DNA of 64,000 bases from Nemophila menziesii (lineage: Eukaryota; Streptophyta; Magnoliopsida; Boraginales; Hydrophyllaceae): assembly GCA_029959085.1 (NCBI GenBank), contig JARWIR010000050.1, positions 2,604,001-2,668,000 of the forward strand. The letters run 5' to 3'. Below, piece after piece: positions 35,573 to 47,076 of this stretch. Each line of letters opens with the position of its first letter. Position 1 is the stretch's first letter. Position numbers and translations under genes: made by a program. Below the pieces are notes generated by a model. That model had not been told where the DNA came from and made no database searches. It saw nothing but the letters and a program-made list of their open reading frames with translations.

Positions 35573-36306
35573 ATTAAATTATTAAATTTGTGTTTTCTGA
35601 ATTTGTGATTTAATTATTAAATTAAATTAGGTAGTTTGTGTTGATTATTATTTTACGCTTGTTTACTATTTTTAATCTGGTCAATTAGAAATAGGGCTTA
35701 GTAATTAGGCTATTCACTTATGTGGCAAAGTGATCACCTTGACGGGGGGTTTAATTACGGACATAGATAATAAACGCGTAGTATTCGTCAATGACCCTGA
35801 CAGGCTTGACTAACCATGCTTCCAATGAGGTAAAAGACTAAAACCGTTCGATAGAAGATTTAATCGCCTTGACGGGGTTTATAGTACCGTTGGATAGATC
35901 TTGGGTCCACCCTGTTGGGGGTTAGGAGAGATTAGAGTCCCGACTGGCACAATAATACCAGTTCAACCCATAAACGAAAACATTAATTAGATAGGTTAGG
36001 TGAAAGCCTTGCAAGACTCAAGTACTTCTTTTCATCTTATTTACTTGTTTTATTTTCTTTTCAGTTAATTAATTTAGCATTTATTTTATTGCATCTTTAG
36101 TCCTTAAACAAAACCAACAAAAATCTTATCGTTTATTTTTCTGTTAAGCAATTATTCCTACTATTTGATTAATACTAGAGTTGTAAGTATCCGTCCCTGG
36201 GAACGAAACCTGACTTATTAGAATATTACTTGGACAACCGTGCACTTGTGGTATTGTGGTTCTTACGTTATTATCGTATTATTTTATAACATCCCAGGAC
36301 CCACCA
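35573..36306 (+). repeat. Athila LTR fragment, 3' half
   Basis: Colinear with 32385 onward in the middle LTR, and ends normally at ...CCCAGGACCCACCA. The 5' half is deleted together with the element's 3' region. Confidence 0.75.
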
Positions 36307-36559
36307 GTCATAGGCTAGTATAATAGAAGGGAGATATTTTGTAAAAACCCATGGGAAATATCAGATAGGCATCTATAATACTGTCGATATTGGGAACGAC
36401 AATTGGATACACGACATTGTAGTTATCCATAAACCAACCACGTGCTCACTTAATACATTAGACCAATTATGAAACCCGAATACGGGGAAATGGGATACCG
36501 AGATATTAGACAACATACTCCCACATAATATCGATACCAACATTTTACAGACAAAAACT
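36307..36559 (+). pseudogene. LINE fragment upstream of zf-RVT
   Basis: ISDRHLYNTVDIGNDNW and KWDTEILDNILPHNIDTNIL match the LINE segment that normally precedes the DIFIW...zf-RVT part seen at 281-500. It lies directly left of LTR-B, so it is the missing neighbour of the unit LINE remnant. Removing the LTR and one ACAAA restores a continuous reading frame across the insertion point. Confidence 0.65.
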
Positions 36560-37003
36560 TGGTATGTCCTGGGGTGCTATAAAATGAAGTACTGAAATAA
36601 AAGGAACCACAATACCGCAAGTGCACGGTTTTCCAAGTAATATTTGATAAATCAGGTTTCGTTATACGGTACAACTCAAGTATTAATCAAGTAGTTAAAA
36701 TAATTGTTTGACAGAAAAGTAAAATAATATAATTTTGTTTGGTTTTCTTTAATTTAAAAAATGCAAATAAATAAAGAATAATTAAAAATAAACAACTGAA
36801 AAGAAATAATGCTAGTAAAAGGACGAACTTCATAGATGAGAGATGTACTTGAGTCTCGCAAGGAATCCAACTAACTAATATAATCTGTTCTATGTTTAAG
36901 GGTAGAATTGATATTATTATATTAGTCGGGACTCTAATGTCTCCTAGTCCCCTGTCGGGTGGACCTAGGAGCTATCCTAAAGTACTATAAACCCCTACAT
37001 GGG
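36560..37003 (-). repeat. Athila-type LTR-B, left part
   Basis: Begins TGGTATGTCCTGGGG (the minus-strand LTR end) and is homologous to 37004-37440. It is interrupted after ATGGG (36999-37003) by the minus-strand Athila. The complementary right part is 7137-8265 and its copies. Confidence 0.7.
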
Positions 37004-38782
37004 TGGTGGGTCCTAGGGTGTTAGAAGATATAGCGGTAAATAAAGAGGAACCATAAACTACAAGTGTACAGTTGTCCCAAGTAATATATGATAATCAAGT
37101 TTGTTCTCAGGGACGGATTAGTTTCAACCCAAATATTAATCAAGTAGTAGGAATAATTGCTAAACAGAAAATAAAAGATAAGAAATTTTGTTTGGTTTTT
37201 GTAAATTAAATATGCAAATAAAGTAAAGACTAAAATTAAATAAATAGAAAGGAAATAAAGCAAATAAACGACTAACTTCAGATAAGAGAGATACTTGAGT
37301 CTCGCAAGGAATCCACTTATTCAATATAATCTATGTTGTGTTTAAGGGTAGAATTAGAATTATAATATTAGTCGGGTATCTAATATCTCCTAGCCCCCTG
37401 TCGGGTGGACCTCGGAACTATCTTAAAGTATCATAAACACCTGTTTGGTCTAATATGCCTCTTCGGATGATATGATTTTACCTCTTTGGCTATGTAACTA
37501 GTTAAGCATGTCGGTCAATAACGGACATTACACGGGTATTACCCAGATCTGTATTCAAACCCCCCTGTCACATGATCACTTCGCCATTAAAGTGAATAGC
37601 CCAAATACTAAAAGCTAATTATAGTTGTTCCTAAAAGAATTAGTAATGAAAACAAAGTAATATCCAATATATAAAACTCAATTCAATTTAAATCTAAACA
37701 ATCCCAAATTCAAAACATAGATTAATTAATTAAGGTTCATCCCTTTAATGCGATTCTCAAGTATAAAGAAATTTAGCTCATAAAAAAATTAAAGACTAAC
37801 ATTAAATAAAAGGAGTTCATGTTTAAATACAAAAGATAAATTGATAACCTAAAGGGTAGGATGACTGTTGATGGAAGAACAAGATTCCTCCAGCACTAGC
37901 TTCTCCTTGCCTTCTTGCTCTGACTTGAAAACCTTTAGCCTCTTGTGTAATTCTCTGAAGTGTGTGAAAAGAGGAGGCTAAGGGGTGTATTTATTGGTTT
38001 TATGGAACCCTAGGTCGAATTTACTTGGAGTGGAAGACAAGTTGAGAACTCTCAAATTCGTAGCCCTAAATTCTAGGAAAGGTAAGATTCTGGTGCTGAT
38101 TTGATTTAGTCATATCTCATTCAATACTTATCCGTTTGAGAAGTTCCAATATATGAAACGTCTTGTCTCGGAAAGAGATTTCCATTGGTGCAGACCACTT
38201 GTCCAGATTTCTATCCAATATTAAGTTATGGACTCGTCTTTGAAACGTGGCTGGAATTTCAGATTCATAAGACAGCTTTAGCTTTTCCTTCTTTGCATAT
38301 ATCCTTCCTAAATCTTCTTATTTCCATGTAAATCTTCTGTCCTTTACTTCTTTATCTCGACTTGGTCTCTAAGTAATTACCATATATCTTTTAAAGCTTC
38401 ACAATAAATAAATAATTAAACCACATATGCTTAAAAAGAATAAATCAAGAAATCAATAAATCAAGAAATAGAAATAGGAAAGTGCACTCTAAAAATAGAA
38501 ACTCGAGTAGAAACCTTTCCTAACACACTAAAATACACTAAGACTTTAATTCTCACTTCTCCTCCTTGGATTGGTCTTTTCATGAAATTCAAGAGCCTAT
38601 TAACTTTGCACTAAAAACAATCAAATTTACGCACAAAAGCTCAAAAAACGCAAATAGTCAATTTCCAAGGAGAGAAAGTGCAACATGATCAAATACGCAT
38701 AAAAGTCTATCAAATAAGTCATTTATTCACCTAAAAGGATGTCTCCAGAGGGCTAATAATTAGAACAAATAGGGAGACATCA
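37004..38782 (-). repeat. Athila 3' LTR
   Basis: 1779 bp. On the plus strand it runs from TGGTGGGTCC to GGGAGACATCA. It is bordered by ATGGG on the left and by the polypurine tract complement on the right. Confidence 0.88.
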
Positions 38783-38799
38783 AGACCCCAAACTCAAAC

Positions 38800-38818
38800 C
38801 TTTGTCAACCCGACAAAG
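38800..38818 (-). other. GGN-loop hairpin before polypurine tract
   Basis: Minus strand CTTTGTCG, GGT, TGACAAAG: eight pairs counting one G-U. Same place as the hairpins at 31504 and 61515. Confidence 0.55.
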
Positions 38819-39180
38819 TAAGATAAAAACAAAGGATCTTTTCGGTGAACGCCAAAGGTAGAATCTAGTAAATAATCCCAAAGCTCAACTTAAAACAAAT
38901 CTCATATAGTCTAATCTAGGAATTAATATACACCTACACTTATCATGCAAAATCAAATACAAAACAATATCAATCCAAAATTAAATTCACAATGCTAGAA
39001 GGTTACGCTTATTACTTATCTCAAGATGGTGGCTATAGAGTGGTCCTCGATCTTTACTTGCTTTGAACGCTCCACTTAGCATATTCCCTATTAAATCACT
39101 GTGTATCTAGGAATAACGAAGTCTTTACGATTTTAGCATAGGCTGAAGGACGGTATGGAATGTATATTTAGTAAATTTGA

Positions 39181-39203
39181 AGTGAGCTTTTGGCTCTCTC
39201 CTC
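39181..39203 (-). other. Conserved 3' UTR block
   Basis: A 23-base block containing GAGAGAGCCAAAAGCTCACT on the minus strand is identical at 31115-31137 and 61088-61110 on the plus strand, although flanking sequence differs. Confidence 0.6.
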
Positions 39204-39475
39204 ACTTACCATCAACAAACTGTCCAAGAGCTTGAGTTTACACTCGAATAACGTTCTCACTCAACCCAATTAGCGCACTTAATTAGCGTCCCCCAAATTC
39301 ATCAAGGAGTTTTCTTGATGAATCTTGGAAGAATTCTTGAAAGCTTGATGATCTTGATGGTGTTTAATGGTGATTGGTGATGAATTTGATGAAGAGGATG
39401 TGTTTATGGAGGATGGAGGAGAGAATTATTGATGTTGTTGTGTTTTTTGTGGAGGTTTAATCAAGCTTCAAAGGC

Positions 39476-39483
39476 TATTTATA
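39476..39483 (-). promoter_or_regulatory. Internal TATA box
   Basis: TATAAATA in CCTTATAAATAGCC on the minus strand, followed by an AC-rich leader rich in CATCA and CACC words. It parallels 28518. Confidence 0.55.
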
Positions 39484-39567
39484 AGGTTGGGAGCTAGAAA
39501 ATTCGTATGCGGAGGCTAGGGTTTGCTTCTGATAAGGTAAGAGTTGTACAAGGCATCAAATTCTTCA

Positions 39568-39920
39568 AACCGCCATGCTGACCGGCATACCGGCGGATAT
39601 GGCCGGCTAGCCGGTGCTGGGCGTGTGTCTTTTTTACCTCTCGCCAAGAAACCCGAGACTCCACCCCGTGGCCACGGGTTTTCATTCCGCCGGCATACCG
39701 GGGCTAATGGTCGGCATGCCGGTCCTGCATTTTGTCCAGGGGTGAACTCCATCAAAATACCCGAGGCGAGCTACCCGAGGGCACAAATTTTTCATATGGC
39801 TGGCATACCGGTCTACTCGGCGGCATGCTGGTGCGCTTCGTGTGATTTTTTCTAACTCTCGGCAAACAACCCAAGCCTAGGACCCGTGGGCACGTGTTTT
39901 GCGCTGCCGGCCTCAGAGCA
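39568..39920. repeat. CpG-rich palindrome cluster, CCGGCATACCGG type
   Basis: CCGGCATACCGG, GGCCGGCTAGCCGG, GTCGGCATGCCGGTC and related words recur about every 30-90 bases. It is GC-rich within AT-rich DNA. Same relative place as 28060-28440 and 57950-58320, but a different word. Confidence 0.7.
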
Positions 39921-40132
39921 GCAGATTTTTCCTTTGCGTTTCCTACCACCCCAAACTCAATTCCTGCACCATTAACACACTACCCTTCTCATTTATTTTA
40001 AAAGTAGACACTAAAACTCGACACTAACTTAGAATTATACACTAGGAATTGAAAAACTTAAAGCAATAAACTAATATACAATGAACTGGCTTTTGTTTAA
40101 CGTCTTTAAGCTCGACGGGTTACCTCTTGCAT

Positions 40133-42608
40133 CTATTGAGCTTCAAGGAGGTACATGACCTCCCCCAAATGTGGATCAACTATGCGATTGGTATCCTCGC
40201 CTACATGGTAAAGTTTCAGACGATGCCCATTCACCATGAAGGTGCGTTGCTCGTCTGGATTCTCGATCTCTATAGCTCCATGAGGCGTAACTTTGGTTAC
40301 CACGAACGGACCAGACCACTTTGATCTCAACTTGCCCGGATAATTGCTAAACTTGGAGTTATACTTGAGGACCATATGTCCAACCTTGAATTTATTTTCA
40401 CGAATGCGATTGTCATGCCATCTTTTCGTTTTTTCTTTGTAAAGTTTAGCATTATCATAGGCATGAAATCGAAACTCATCAAGCTCATTAAGCTTCATCA
40501 TACGATTCTCCGCAGCTAAGGTTGGATCCATATTCATCTCCGCTATCGCCCAATAGGCACCCATTTCAAGTTCAAGAGGTAAGTGACAAGCCTTACAATA
40601 AACAATGCGATACGGAGAGGCACCCACAGGCGTCTTGAACGCAGTACGATATGCCCACAATGCATCATCTAATTTCATTGACCAATCCTTGCGTGTGGAG
40701 CCAACTGTCTTCTCAAGAATGGATTTGATCTGTCGATTAGATACCTCAGCTTGACCATTGGCTTGTGGATGATACGCGGTAGATACACGATTCCTCATAC
40801 CATACTTCTCTAGAACTGTCTTCAGATATTTGTTCACAAAGTGTGAACCTCCATCACTGATAATAACTCGAGGTGTACCATGTCTAGTGAAGATGTGTGA
40901 CTTTAAGAATTTAATCACTACTCACGAATCATTGGTTGGTGGAGCTACAGCCTCTACCCATTTAGACACGTAATCAACAGCTAGTAGGATGTAAAGATTC
41001 CCGTTAGATGGTACAAAAGGACCCATGAAATCAATACCCCATACATCGAATATCTCAACTTCAAGAACATTATTACACGGCATCTCATCTCTCTTAGATA
41101 TATTACCAGTAAACTGGAATCTATGACAATTCTGAACATACTCATGACAATCCTTATGCAAAGTAGGCCAATAAAAACCGGATTGTAGTTGTACAATCAC
41201 CCTTGAAGTGTCCTCCATATGGTGAATCATGACAACCTGCAACAATGGACAAAATATCCTTATCGGGTATGCATCTCCTTACCACCTGATCACTGCATGT
41301 TTTGTAGAGGAAAGGATCCTCCCAAAAAAATTGTTTAGCTCGATGGACTAGTCTCTTTTTCTCTTGTGAGGTAGCTCCTTGAGGAAAAGAACCACTCACA
41401 ATAAGATTTTCTATATCCGCATACCAAGGAGTTTCTAATGAATAAACTGAAAACAAACTCTCATCGAGAAACTCTTCTCTTACCAACTCAGGTCCTCCAT
41501 TGGACTCAGAACCTTCAAGACGCGACAAATGATCAACAACCTGATTATCACAACCCTTTTGACCCTTAATCTCTAAATCAAACTCTTGTAACAGTAGTAC
41601 CCATCTAATCAAACGCGGCTTCGCATCTTTCTTTTCCATAAGGTATTTAATCGCAGAATGGTCGGTAAACACAACAACTTTCGCCCCAAGAAGGTAGGAA
41701 CGAAATTTGTCGAATGCATATACAATAGCTAGTAATTCCTTCTCAGTTACGGTATAATTAATTTGAGAACTTGTGAAGGTTTTACTAGCATAGTAAATAG
41801 AGTGAAATACCTTTTCTTTTCTTTGACCCAGAACAACGCCCATCGCAAGATCACTAGCATCACACATAATCTCAAACGGAATCTTCCAGTCATGAGGTAA
41901 TACAATAGGTGCAGAAATAAGCTTCTCTTTGATCTCGTTAAATGCCTTTATGCAAGCTTCATCAAAAACAAATTTTGTGTCCTTCTCAAGTAAGTTGCAC
42001 AACGGCTTAGAGATTTTGGAGAAGTCCTTGATAAAACGTAGGTAAAAACCAGCATGACACAAAAAGCTTCTTACCCCTTTAACAGAAATGGGAGGGGGAA
42101 GAGTCTTGATTACCTCAATCTTCACACGATCAAATTCCAAACCAGCACTTGAAACCTTGTGACCCAACACTATACCCTCTCGAACCATAAAGTGACACTT
42201 ATCCCAGTTTAAAACCAAATCAGTCTCCTTGCATCTAATCAATACCTTCTCCAAGTTCCTTAAACACTCCTCAAAGTTATCACCAAACACAGAAAAATCA
42301 TCCATAAATACCTCAAGGAAATCATCAATCATGTCCCAGAATATTGCCATCATACATCTTTGAAAAGTAGCAGGTGCATTACATAATCCAAATGGCATCC
42401 TTCGGAAGGCAAAGGTACCAAAAGGACATGTAAAGGTTGTCTTGTGTTGGTCTTTTGGATCTACATAAATCTGATTGTATCCTGAATATCCATCCAAAAA
42501 TAAATAATATTCTCTCCCAGCTAGCTTGCCTAACATCTGATCAATAAAAGCAAGAGGGAGGTGATCTTTTCTGGTGTCCTTGTTCAACTTTCCATAATCC
42601 ATACACAC
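40133..42608 (-). pseudogene. Athila pol: reverse transcriptase, RNase H, integrase
   Basis: A 484-codon frame (42608-41154) has the [45 protein letters not shown] and the FMDDFSVFG active site. RNase H follows ([28 protein letters not shown]), then the integrase zinc domain [12 protein letters not shown] frameshift near 41195 moves to 41245-40922 ([19 protein letters not shown], first catalytic Asp). A stop at 40919-40921 precedes 40918-40133 with ISDGGSHF (second Asp), a Glu in [12 protein letters not shown] and the VNGHRLKLY tail. The motif set matches the Athila clade. All catalytic residues are present, but two breaks remain. Confidence 0.88.
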
Positions 42609-44283
42609 TCTCTAACCAACAACGGTTCATGAGGGAATGGCTTCATTCTGCTCGTTCAAGATGGTAGTGATACCACCCTTCTTTGGTACGCATTGAACTA
42701 GACTCACCAATTCGCTACTAGCTATGGGATAGATGATTCCCGCGTCTAGCAACTTGATAACCTCTTTCTTCACCACTTCCTTCATAGCTGGCATCAATCT
42801 TCTTTTCCCTTCAACTGAGCGCACATTTTCATCATCTAGAACGATTTTTTTTGCAATAGGAAGGACTCATACCTTTGATGTCAGCAATAGTCCAACCAAT
42901 TGCCTCTTTATTAGCTCTCAGTATGCGCAACAGTTTGTCTTCTTGACAACCTGTTAAAGTAGGTGAAACAATAACAGGCAGAGTGTTGTTAGTACCTAAA
43001 TACGCATACCTCAAGTGTGACGAAAACGGCTTTTCTTCGAGTTGAGGGGGAGATTCAATAGATGGTTTCTTTTTAGACACTATCTCCCCAGGCTCTCGGA
43101 ATGGCTCATAGGCGAGATGTCTATGTTTCATGTCTTCGGAATTCAAAGCAGCTACAGTCTCGGTTAATTCTTCCATCAATTCCGGTAAGTCAAGTGTTAG
43201 GGCTGCTTGCAAGATATCGTTAAAATTCATACAATCAAATGCTTCTTGCGTAGTCAAATCAAGTACATCCATTCGGAAACACTCTTCAGGAAGATCTGGA
43301 AACTTCATGGCCCTAAACACGTTGAACTTTACCTTCTCGTCTTGGATTCGCATGGTTAATTCTCCGTTTTCTACACCAATAACAGTACGCCCCGTGGCTA
43401 GGAATGGTCGACCCAAGATGATTGGGACATTCCTATCCGCGTCGTATTCAAGAATAACAAAATCAACAGGAAAAATTAAAGTACCTGCCTTGACGAGGAC
43501 ATCTTCGATTCATCCCTCTGGATGAGCGAGGGATCTATCAGCCATTTGCAGGATCATGGAAGTCGGTCTTGCATTTCCTATCTTCAGTTTTTCGAAAATT
43601 GACTTGGGCATCAAATTGATACTCGCACCCAATTCACACAAAGCTTTCCCTTGCCACTCATTACCAATCAAAATAGGAATCGTAAAACTCCCAGGATCAA
43701 GTGGTTTAGGTGGCAACTTACTTTGGCATATAGAGCTGCACTCTTCTGGCAATCCTATCATCTCATTCTCACGGTATGGTCTCTTGTGGGTAATGGCTCT
43801 TTTCAGAAATTTAACGTACTTCGGAACATCGAGTATAGCATCTAAGAACGGAACGTTAATATCAAGACCACGTACCATATTCAAGAACTTCTGATAGTCA
43901 GCCATGTCTCCTTTCTTTTGAACTCTGGAGGGAAAAGGTGGAGGAGGACGGGGTTCTGTAACATCTTTGGATTTTGGCTTTTCTGGAATCTTCTCCACTT
44001 CCACTACTTCAGGTTCATCTTCTTTCCCCACCACATATTTTTCCGATTTCTCTTTCACAGTTGTTTCTTTTTCTTTCACCAAAGGAAAAAGAGGTGGTGG
44101 GTGCTTTTTACCACTTCGAAGTGTCACTGCATTACAATCTTCTCTTTGCTTTGGTTCTTCAGTGTCACTCGGTAATTGTCCCTGTGGACGCTGATTTAAT
44201 TGCATTGTCATCTGATATATCTGAGCTTCCATCGACTTAAGTGATGCGGTCTTAGATTGTTGAATGTTGATTAGTGTTGTCAA
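42609..44283 (-). pseudogene. Athila gag-pol middle: linker, protease, pre-RT
   Basis: 44283-43510 contains DCNAVTLRSGK, typical of Athila, a proline-rich linker (RPPPPFPSRVQKKG), and the protease core GKALCELGASINLMPKSIFEKL. The usual Asp of the D-L-G triad is Glu here. After a stop at 43507 comes FVILEYDADRNVPIILGRPFLATG (43490-43400). A frameshift in a T-run near 42845 leads to VKKEVIKLLDAGIIYPI and two stops near 42615-42627, just before the RT frame. Confidence 0.82.
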
Positions 44284-45621
44284 GGTTTGCTAAACATCTA
44301 ATGCACCTTCTTGAGGTTGAGAAGGTAGAGATTTCCGGTTCATGGTGTCGATATAAGCATCTTGTGGAGGTTGTCTCTGAGCTTGATTTCCATAAGCTTG
44401 TCCACCTTGGTAGTTGTTCTGTTGTCTTGGTTGAAAGTTATTGCCTTGGGGGCGTGGTTGATATGCATAAGTTGGATTAGCAGCCCCATTTGGATTTGAA
44501 TATTGGAAACCCGGATGGTTTCTATTCGGTTGATAACCTTGACCACTTGAATTATAATTTCCTCAGTTGGAAACAAACATTACGGATTCTGGATTGTTTT
44601 GACATTGCTCCCATTCATGATCTTGTGTACCGCAGTTAGAACACCCATAAACTTCTTGTGTGACATTAACTTCTGTTCTTTTACCTGCAACACTCTTTGT
44701 AACAGCGAGAGTAAGCTGTTTTAATTGTTGCTCAAGTTTATTTTCCATGGCAGTGAATTTTTCTTCAATCAATGCACTATTTCAACCTCGAATAGGTGTT
44801 CTCACAGTATTCCAACCCAGTTCATTCATTACAGTTCTATTCAAAATAATCTTCGCATGGACTGGTTATACCTGTAGGAATCCACCACCACAAAGTAAGT
44901 CTAGATCCTTTCTTGAAGAGCCATCAAGTCCTCGGTAAAATATCTTCATCTGTTGAATTTCTATGAGGCCATGATCAGGGACTCTTATTAAACAAACCTG
45001 AAATCTTTTCCAACTTCTACCCAAGTCTCATCTTGATCTTGAAGTTATTTCAACTTGCGCATCCAATCTTATATTTGTTGGGTAGTATATATCGAAGAAC
45101 GCAGTTTGTAATGCGTCCCATGTTGTAATTGTTCCGGGTTCTTGAGAATCATGCCACTCACTTGCTCCATCAATAAAGAAGTATCTAAAATTAGAAAAAT
45201 AAATTTGCTCTCTAGTTACTCCTTGCGTAATATAAGAATCGCAAATTTGCATGAACTTCTGTACACCACGGATTGGATCTTTGCCAGGTGCTCCTCAGAA
45301 ATTGCCATAACTCTGAAATTGAGATAACATACCAGGATCGGGTCTGAATCTCTCGACATTAATATTTGCTCGGCCAATTCCGAGGGCAAGAGCTCTAAAT
45401 GGAGCTTCTTCAGGGCCATTGATGAACCACAGATCGTTATTTTGAGGAGGTTGAGCTTGTGGAACAACGAGAACAAGAGGAGGGTTGAGTTCATGATTTT
45501 CAGCCATTGTTTCTCTTGCTAATTGCTCCTCTAACTCTTTTGCTTTAGCTTCTCTCTTTCTTTTATTTGCTTCTCGAACTAGGTTTTCGGGATTTGCTAG
45601 AATCACGATATCTTCACGCAT
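44284..45621 (-). pseudogene. Athila gag remnant
   Basis: Likely start MREDIVILANPENL near 45621; the preceding hydrophobic stretch lies in the leader. EEAPFRALALGIG and FMQICDSYITQGVTREQI (about 45250) are capsid-like. A CCHC knuckle CSNCGTQDHEWEQC is near 44650 (C-X2-C-X4-H-X4-C intact). A glutamine-rich tail follows. Frame breaks near 45295, 45028-44900 and 44563. Confidence 0.8.
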
Positions 45622-45740
45622 AAACCAAAACCTGTAAACCTGATAAAGAAAGACAACCCAAAGCGTAAAACTGAAAAATAAAACTAAAACTAAATTAACA
45701 ATTAAACTACTATAGATTAACACCGGGGTCACACGCTACC

Positions 45741-45759
45741 GTCCCCGGCAGCGGCGCCA
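45741..45759 (-). promoter_or_regulatory. Primer binding site, tRNA-Asp
   Basis: Minus-strand TGGCGCCGCTGCCGGGGAC, one base different from the complement of the tRNA-Asp(GTC) 3' end, six bases inside the LTR. tRNA-Asp priming is characteristic of Athila. Confidence 0.85.
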
Positions 45760-45765
45760 AAAACT

Positions 45766-47076
45766 TGGTGGGTCTTAGGGTGTTAGAAAATAAAGCGATA
45801 AATAAAGAGGAACCACAAACTGAAAGTGTACAGTTGTCCCAAGTAATATATGATAATCAAGTTCATTCTCAGGGACGGATTAGGTTCAACCCAAATATTA
45901 ATCAAGTAGTAGGAATAATTGCTAAACAGAAACTAAAAGATAAGAATTTTTGTTTGGTTTTTGTAAATTAAAGATGCAAATTAAGTAAAGACTAAAATTA
46001 AATAAACATAAAGGAAATAAAGCAAATAAACGACAAACTTCAGATAAGAGAGATATTTGAGTCTCGCAAGGAATCCACTTGATCAATATAATCTATGTTG
46101 TGTATAAGGGTAGAATTGGAATTATAATATTTGTCGAGACTCTAATATCTCCTAGCCCCCTGTCGGGTGGACCTAGGAGCTATCTTAAAGTATCATAAAC
46201 ACATGTATGGTCGAATATGCCTCTTCCGATGATATGATTTTCCCTATTTGGATATGTAACTAGTTAAGCCTGTCAGTCAATGATGGACATTACACGGGTA
46301 TTACCTAGATCTGTATTCAAACCCCCCTCTCGGATGATCACTTCGCCACTAAAGTGAATAGCCCAAATACTGAAAGCTAACTCTAGTTTTTCCTAAAAGA
46401 ATTAGTAATGAAAACAAAGTAATATCCAATATATAAAACTCAATTCAATTTAAATCTAAACAATCCCAAATTCAAAACGTAGATTAATTAATTAAGGTTC
46501 ATCCCTTTAATGCGATTCTCAAGTATAAAAAAAATTTAGCTCATAAGAAAAAGACTAACATTAAATAAAAGGAGTTCATGTTCAAATACAAAAGATAAAT
46601 TGATAACCTAAAGGGTAGGATGACAATTGATGGAAGAACAGGATTCCTCTAGCATTAGCTTCTCCTTGCCTTCTTGCTCTGACTTGAAAACCTTTAGCCT
46701 CTTTTGTAATTCTCTGAATTGTGTGAAAAGAGGAGGCTAAGGGGTGTATTTATAGGTGTTAGGGAACCCTAGGTCGAATTTACTTGGAGTGGAAGACAAG
46801 TTAAGAACTCTCAAATTTGTAGCCCTAAATTCTAGGAAAGGTAAGATTCTGCTGCTGATTTGATTTGTTCATATCTCATTCAATATTTATCCGTTTGAGG
46901 AGTTCCAATATATGAAACTGCTTGCCTCGGAAAGAGATTTCCATTGGTGCAGACAACTCGTCCAGATTCTTGGACAATATTAAGTTATGGACTCGTCTTT
47001 GAAACGTGGCTGGAATTTCAGATTCATAAGGCAGCTTTATCTTTTCCTTCTTCGCATATATCCTTCCTAAATCTTC
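45766..47076 (-). repeat. Athila 5' LTR, inner part
   Basis: Starts TGGTGGGTCTTAGGG and is colinear with 37004-38310. It stops after AATCTTC where the copia LTR begins. TCTTC (47072-47076) is the copia target duplication. A TATAAATA box on the minus strand lies near 46745. Confidence 0.88.

Larger units (their letters stand above)
28055..36306 (+). mobile_element. Composite Athila cluster: 3' region - LTR - deleted gag/pol - LTR fragment
   Basis: 28055-31540 is the 3' part of an Athila (palindrome cluster, downstream ORF, 3' UTR, polypurine tract). 31541-32752 is an LTR, 32753-35572 a second internal region with deletions, and 35573-36306 a 5'-truncated LTR ending CCCACCA. Both internal parts carry the same word ACCGGGAACCCGGT, so they belong to one family. 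The arrangement looks like a recombinant of two copies sharing the middle LTR. Confidence 0.7.
38783..40132 (-). other. Athila 3' region lacking its downstream ORF
   Basis: Read on the minus strand: integrase stop, PPT-like GAGTTTGGGGTGG (39941-39960), palindrome cluster (39568-39920), TATA box (39483-39476), AC-rich leader (to about 39310), then a jump into 3' UTR sequence, conserved block 39203-39181, hairpin (38818-38800) and polypurine tract. The ORF present in the two other Athilas is deleted exactly between leader and UTR. Confidence 0.65.
37004..47076 (-). mobile_element. Nearly complete minus-strand Athila element
   Basis: 3' LTR 37004-38782, polypurine tract, 3' region, integrase to gag (40133-45621), primer site 45741-45759, and 5' LTR from 45766, cut at 47076 by the copia. 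The outer end of the 5' LTR is in the LTR-A copies (6677-7136). ATGGG precedes 37004 and follows LTR-A, a target duplication. LTR divergence is about 6% over the first 200 bases by eye, so the insertion is older than the copia. Confidence 0.88.

Noticed and set aside
39494..39949. ORFs on both strands around the CCGGCATACCGG words
   Set aside because: Same reason: GC-rich repeats lack stop codons by chance.
45625..45732. Hydrophobic N-terminal extension of gag
   Set aside because: The stretch before MREDIV is leader sequence just after the primer site; homologous gags do not have it.
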